DNA of 7,881 nucleotides. Origin: a bacterium (GTDB taxonomy: Bacteria; UBP13; UBA5359). The stretch spans positions 1 through 7,881 of the forward strand of contig JAQUEL010000084.1 of the NCBI GenBank assembly GCA_028685295.1, in the 5' to 3' direction. Below the pieces are notes generated by a model. It searched no databases. It saw nothing but the letters and a program-made list of their open reading frames with translations, and was not told the origin of the DNA. The translations under genes and the position numbers were made by a program. Shown here piece after piece: positions 6,138 through 7,881 of the stretch (its first letter is position 1; each line of letters starts with the position of its first letter).

Positions 6138-6629
6138 ATGAGAACGGCGCTATATCCGGGCAGTTTTGATCCGGTGACCAATGGTCATATTGATATTATA
6201 AAGAGAGCTGCAGCTATATTTGATCATCTTATAGTGGCTGTAGCCGTTAATAAGAAAAAGCAGGCATTATTCTCTTTGGATGAGCGGCTGGAGATGCTGC
6301 AGGAGGTTGTCAGCGGCATAGACGGGGTAGAGGTTGCTTCTTTTGACGGCTTACTGGTAAAATATGCCAGAGAAAACGGAGTAAGCGCCATTGTAAAAGG
6401 CCTGCGGGCCATTTCAGATTTTGAGTTTGAATTGCAGATGGCTTCAACTAATCATAAGCTGGAACCCGGTATAGAAACGCTCTTTATGATGACATCCAAT
6501 GAATACTCCTTTCTTAGTTCCAGCATGGTCAAAGAGATTGCAGGTTACGGAGCTTCTGTAGCCTGTATGGTTCCGCCTTGTATCGAGAGGCGGTTGCGAG
6601 AGAAACTGGATATGGAGACGGAAGTTTAA
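6138..6629 (+). CDS. coaD: Phosphopantetheine adenylyltransferase CoaD
   Basis: CoaD transfers AMP from ATP to 4'-phosphopantetheine, the penultimate step of coenzyme A synthesis, in the cytoplasm, as a hexamer in studied members. The 163-residue product is the normal length. It begins MRTALYPGSFDPVTNGHIDI, containing the nucleotidyltransferase TxGH motif (T14-N-G-H17), and later has VKGLRAISDFEFELQMAS (around 87-103) and the conserved NEYSFLSSSMVKEIA (121-135), where the SSSxVKE element belongs to the ATP-binding site. All key residues appear intact. The start at 6138 is set by the AAGGAG site. It follows rsmD closely; the rsmD-coaD pair is common in bacteria. The next gene begins after an unusually long 128-base gap. 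Confidence 0.97.
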   Translation: MRTALYPGSFDPVTNGHIDIIKRAAAIFDHLIVAVAVNKKKQALFSLDERLEMLQEVVSGIDGVEVASFDGLLVKYARENGVSAIVKGLRAISDFEFELQMASTNHKLEPGIETLFMMTSNEYSFLSSSMVKEIAGYGASVACMVPPCIERRLREKLDMETEV

Positions 6630-6757
6630 GCCGGTTGTTTGGGCGTTCGGGCCCGGTTGCAGGTTTAGGAGCCGGGAGTGCGGGTTGGTTATTCTGGATT
6701 GGAGTGCGTTTGCAGATAACAATTGCCGCTGAAGGCGGTACAGGGGGAGGCTGAGTT
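6630..6757 (+). other. G-rich intergenic gap with alternative hairpins
   Basis: This 128-base gap is much richer in G on the plus strand than its neighbours. Possible pairings include GGGC (6641-6644) with GCCC (6651-6654), and CCCGG (6652-6656) with CCGGG (6672-6676); they share bases and exclude each other. A third weak stem, TGCCGC with GCGGTA, lies just before the ribosome site GGGGGAGG (6743-6750). No T-tract and no convincing promoter is visible. Confidence 0.4.
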
Positions 6758-7210
6758 ATGGATATTCTTAAGCTGATGGATCGGCTTGAAGAACTGATGG
6801 AAAGTAGCCGGAGCATGCCTTTTGGAAAGAAGCTGATTGATGAAGATAAGGTCTTTGTTCTCATCAACCGAATAAGAGCTGCTATGCCGGAGGAGATAAA
6901 GCAGGCCAGGCAGATTTCCAAAGAGAGAGAGAAGATACTGTCTCAGGCACAGGAAGAAGCTGATGCCATTCTGGAGGATGCCCGTCAGAAGGTGGAACAG
7001 ATGATTGTGGAAAGCGAAGTTCTTAAGGTCGCAGAGAGAGAGGCCGGCAGGATATTACAGGAAGCGGAAATCAAAGCTTCCGAGACCAGAGCCGGTGCCG
7101 ACCACTACGCTGGAGACGTCCTTTCGCGGGTGGCCGATTACCTGGAAAGAGCCCAATCAACCATCTCCACTGCAAAAGGTGAGCTACGAGGCCATAAGAG
7201 CGAGGATTGA
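6758..7210 (+). CDS. SepIVA/DivIVA-like coiled-coil protein encoded next to coaD
   Basis: The product is 150 residues and highly charged. The N-terminal part (about 1-53) reads MDILKLMDRLEELMESSRSM, then LIDEDKVFVLINRIRAAMPEEIKQARQI. This resembles the conserved head of small coiled-coil proteins found near coaD in Firmicutes and of actinobacterial SepIVA-type DivIVA relatives. Residues about 50-112 form a long Glu/Ala/Arg-rich helix with heptad-like spacing (AQEEADAILEDARQKVEQMI), which automated annotation often labels as an ATP synthase subunit B/H-like protein. There is no membrane segment, so it is not a true F0 b subunit. A scaffolding role in division or envelope growth is inferred from resemblance only. 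The ATG has a strong GGAGG site 7 bases upstream. Its stop overlaps the ackA promoter. Confidence 0.75.
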   Translation: MDILKLMDRLEELMESSRSMPFGKKLIDEDKVFVLINRIRAAMPEEIKQARQISKEREKILSQAQEEADAILEDARQKVEQMIVESEVLKVAEREAGRILQEAEIKASETRAGADHYAGDVLSRVADYLERAQSTISTAKGELRGHKSED

Positions 7211-7235
7211 CGAGTAAATCACTATAGCATATAAT
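7207..7235 (+). promoter_or_regulatory. Predicted sigma-A promoter of ackA
   Basis: TTGACG (7207-7212) and a perfect TATAAT (7230-7235) are separated by exactly 17 bases. The -35 box overlaps the TGA stop (7208-7210) of the coiled-coil gene. The start point would be near 7242, giving a leader of about 34 bases before the ackA ATG. This suggests ackA can be transcribed independently of the upstream cluster. Confidence 0.65.
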
Positions 7236-7275
7236 TAACCTGTTTTTGCCCCGTGCAACTTATGGAAGGTGTGTT

Positions 7276-7881
7276 ATGAAAGTTCTGGTTATTAATTGCG
7301 GTAGCTCGTCACTCAAATTTCAGCTCATCGATATGCAGAATAAATCTGTTCTGGCTCGCGGGTTAGTTGATAGAATAGGTGTGCAGGGTTCATCTCTGTT
7401 CAAGTTTGCCTTTAATGGCGGTAAAGAAGAGAGAGAGGTCCGGGCTGGAAATCATCAGAAAGCACTGGAAACCGTTATACAATGTTTAACGGCGCCGGGT
7501 AAAGGGCCATTGGCCTCGCTTAATGAGATCGATGCTGTAGGACATCGTGTTTTGCATGGTGGCAAGGTATATCAATCAGCGCTGATTGATGAGAACATCA
7601 AGACAATAATAAATGATTGCTCCATAATGGGCCCGTTGCATAATCCACCGGCCCTTATGGGGATTAATGCGGCTGAGAAGCTGCTTCCCGGCGTACCGCA
7701 GGTTGCGGTTTTTGATACGGCGTTTTTTCATACCATGCCGGAGAAAGCATATACTTATGCGCTGCCGTACGAAATCTGCAATACCTATGGCATCAGGCGC
7801 TACGGTTTTCACGGCACCTCACACCGCTATGTAGTACGACATGCCTTACAGCTGCCGGAATTAGCAGATAAAGAGAAGAAA
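7276..7881 (+). CDS. ackA: Acetate kinase, N-terminal half (cut by window end)
   Basis: Acetate kinase interconverts acetyl phosphate plus ADP with acetate plus ATP, the substrate-level phosphorylation step of acetate fermentation, and runs in reverse for acetate activation. The 202 codons seen are about half of the usual 400 or so; the frame is open to the window end. Visible signatures are MKVLVINCGSSSLKF (with N7), HRVLHGG (R91), GPLHNPP (H122), FDTAFFHTMP (D147) and RRYGFHGTSH (H179). These correspond to the active-site residues N7, R91, H123, D148 and H180 described for the Methanosarcina enzyme. The ATG is preceded by GGAAGGTG at close spacing. The ADP-site half and any phosphotransacetylase gene lie outside the window. 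The gene probably uses its own promoter. Confidence 0.97.
   Translation, partial: MKVLVINCGSSSLKFQLIDMQNKSVLARGLVDRIGVQGSSLFKFAFNGGKEEREVRAGNHQKALETVIQCLTAPGKGPLASLNEIDAVGHRVLHGGKVYQSALIDENIKTIINDCSIMGPLHNPPALMGINAAEKLLPGVPQVAVFDTAFFHTMPEKAYTYALPYEICNTYGIRRYGFHGTSHRYVVRHALQLPELADKEKK

Noticed and set aside
6529-6921. 130-residue minus-strand open frame spanning the coaD end, the G-rich gap and the coiled-coil start
   Set aside because: Considered because it covers the long gap, but the composition (Ser/Pro/Arg-rich) is typical of an antisense shadow and it overlaps two real genes.

Overview
The window looks like a chromosomal segment of an anaerobic, Gram-positive-type bacterium, most likely a member of the Clostridia or a related Firmicutes class. 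The evidence is the gene order recG - rsmD - coaD - coiled-coil protein - ackA, strong GGAGG-type ribosome sites, sigma-A-like promoters, a copper-amine-oxidase-N-like (PF07833-type) domain on a repeat protein, and a DUF1858 CxxC protein of the sort common in anaerobes. This lineage call is inference from domain and synteny knowledge; no search was run. By eye the base composition is moderate, and no insertion sequence, phage gene, CRISPR array, tRNA or rRNA is visible.

Layout. Bases 1-2195 hold a large repeat protein read rightward: a Thr/Ala- and Lys/Pro-rich N-terminal region, six PEGA repeats, a Pro/Val linker and a two-part CuAO_N-like domain. Its reading frame is still open at base 1, so it is probably cut at its 5' end. 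It converges on a leftward stand-alone CheY-like response regulator (2229-2597). Upstream of the regulator, on the same minus strand, is rpmB for ribosomal protein L28 (2784-2963), with a 9-bp inverted repeat between the two genes.

Between rpmB and the rightward genes is a compact divergent control region (about 2964-3091). Here the -35 boxes of two opposite promoters overlap on one CTTGACAAG near-palindrome. Rightward from it run a small DUF1858 CxxC protein (3092-3343), recG (3385-5487), rsmD (5538-6101) and coaD (6138-6629), with gaps of only 36-50 bases, so they are probably co-transcribed. A 128-base G-rich gap precedes an SepIVA/DivIVA-like coiled-coil gene (6758-7210). A consensus-like promoter overlapping that gene's stop codon appears to give ackA (7276 to the window end, truncated) its own transcription start.

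How the genes fit together: most are housekeeping genes. They cover translation (L28, 16S rRNA methylation by RsmD), DNA repair (RecG), CoA synthesis (CoaD) and acetyl-phosphate/acetate metabolism (AckA). The accessory part is the PEGA repeat protein and the orphan regulator. I do not see a clear new multi-gene system. The points most worth checking are the shared -35 divergent promoter pair, the altered TRG motif of RecG, the multi-PEGA/CuAO_N architecture, and the CxxC protein placed directly before recG.
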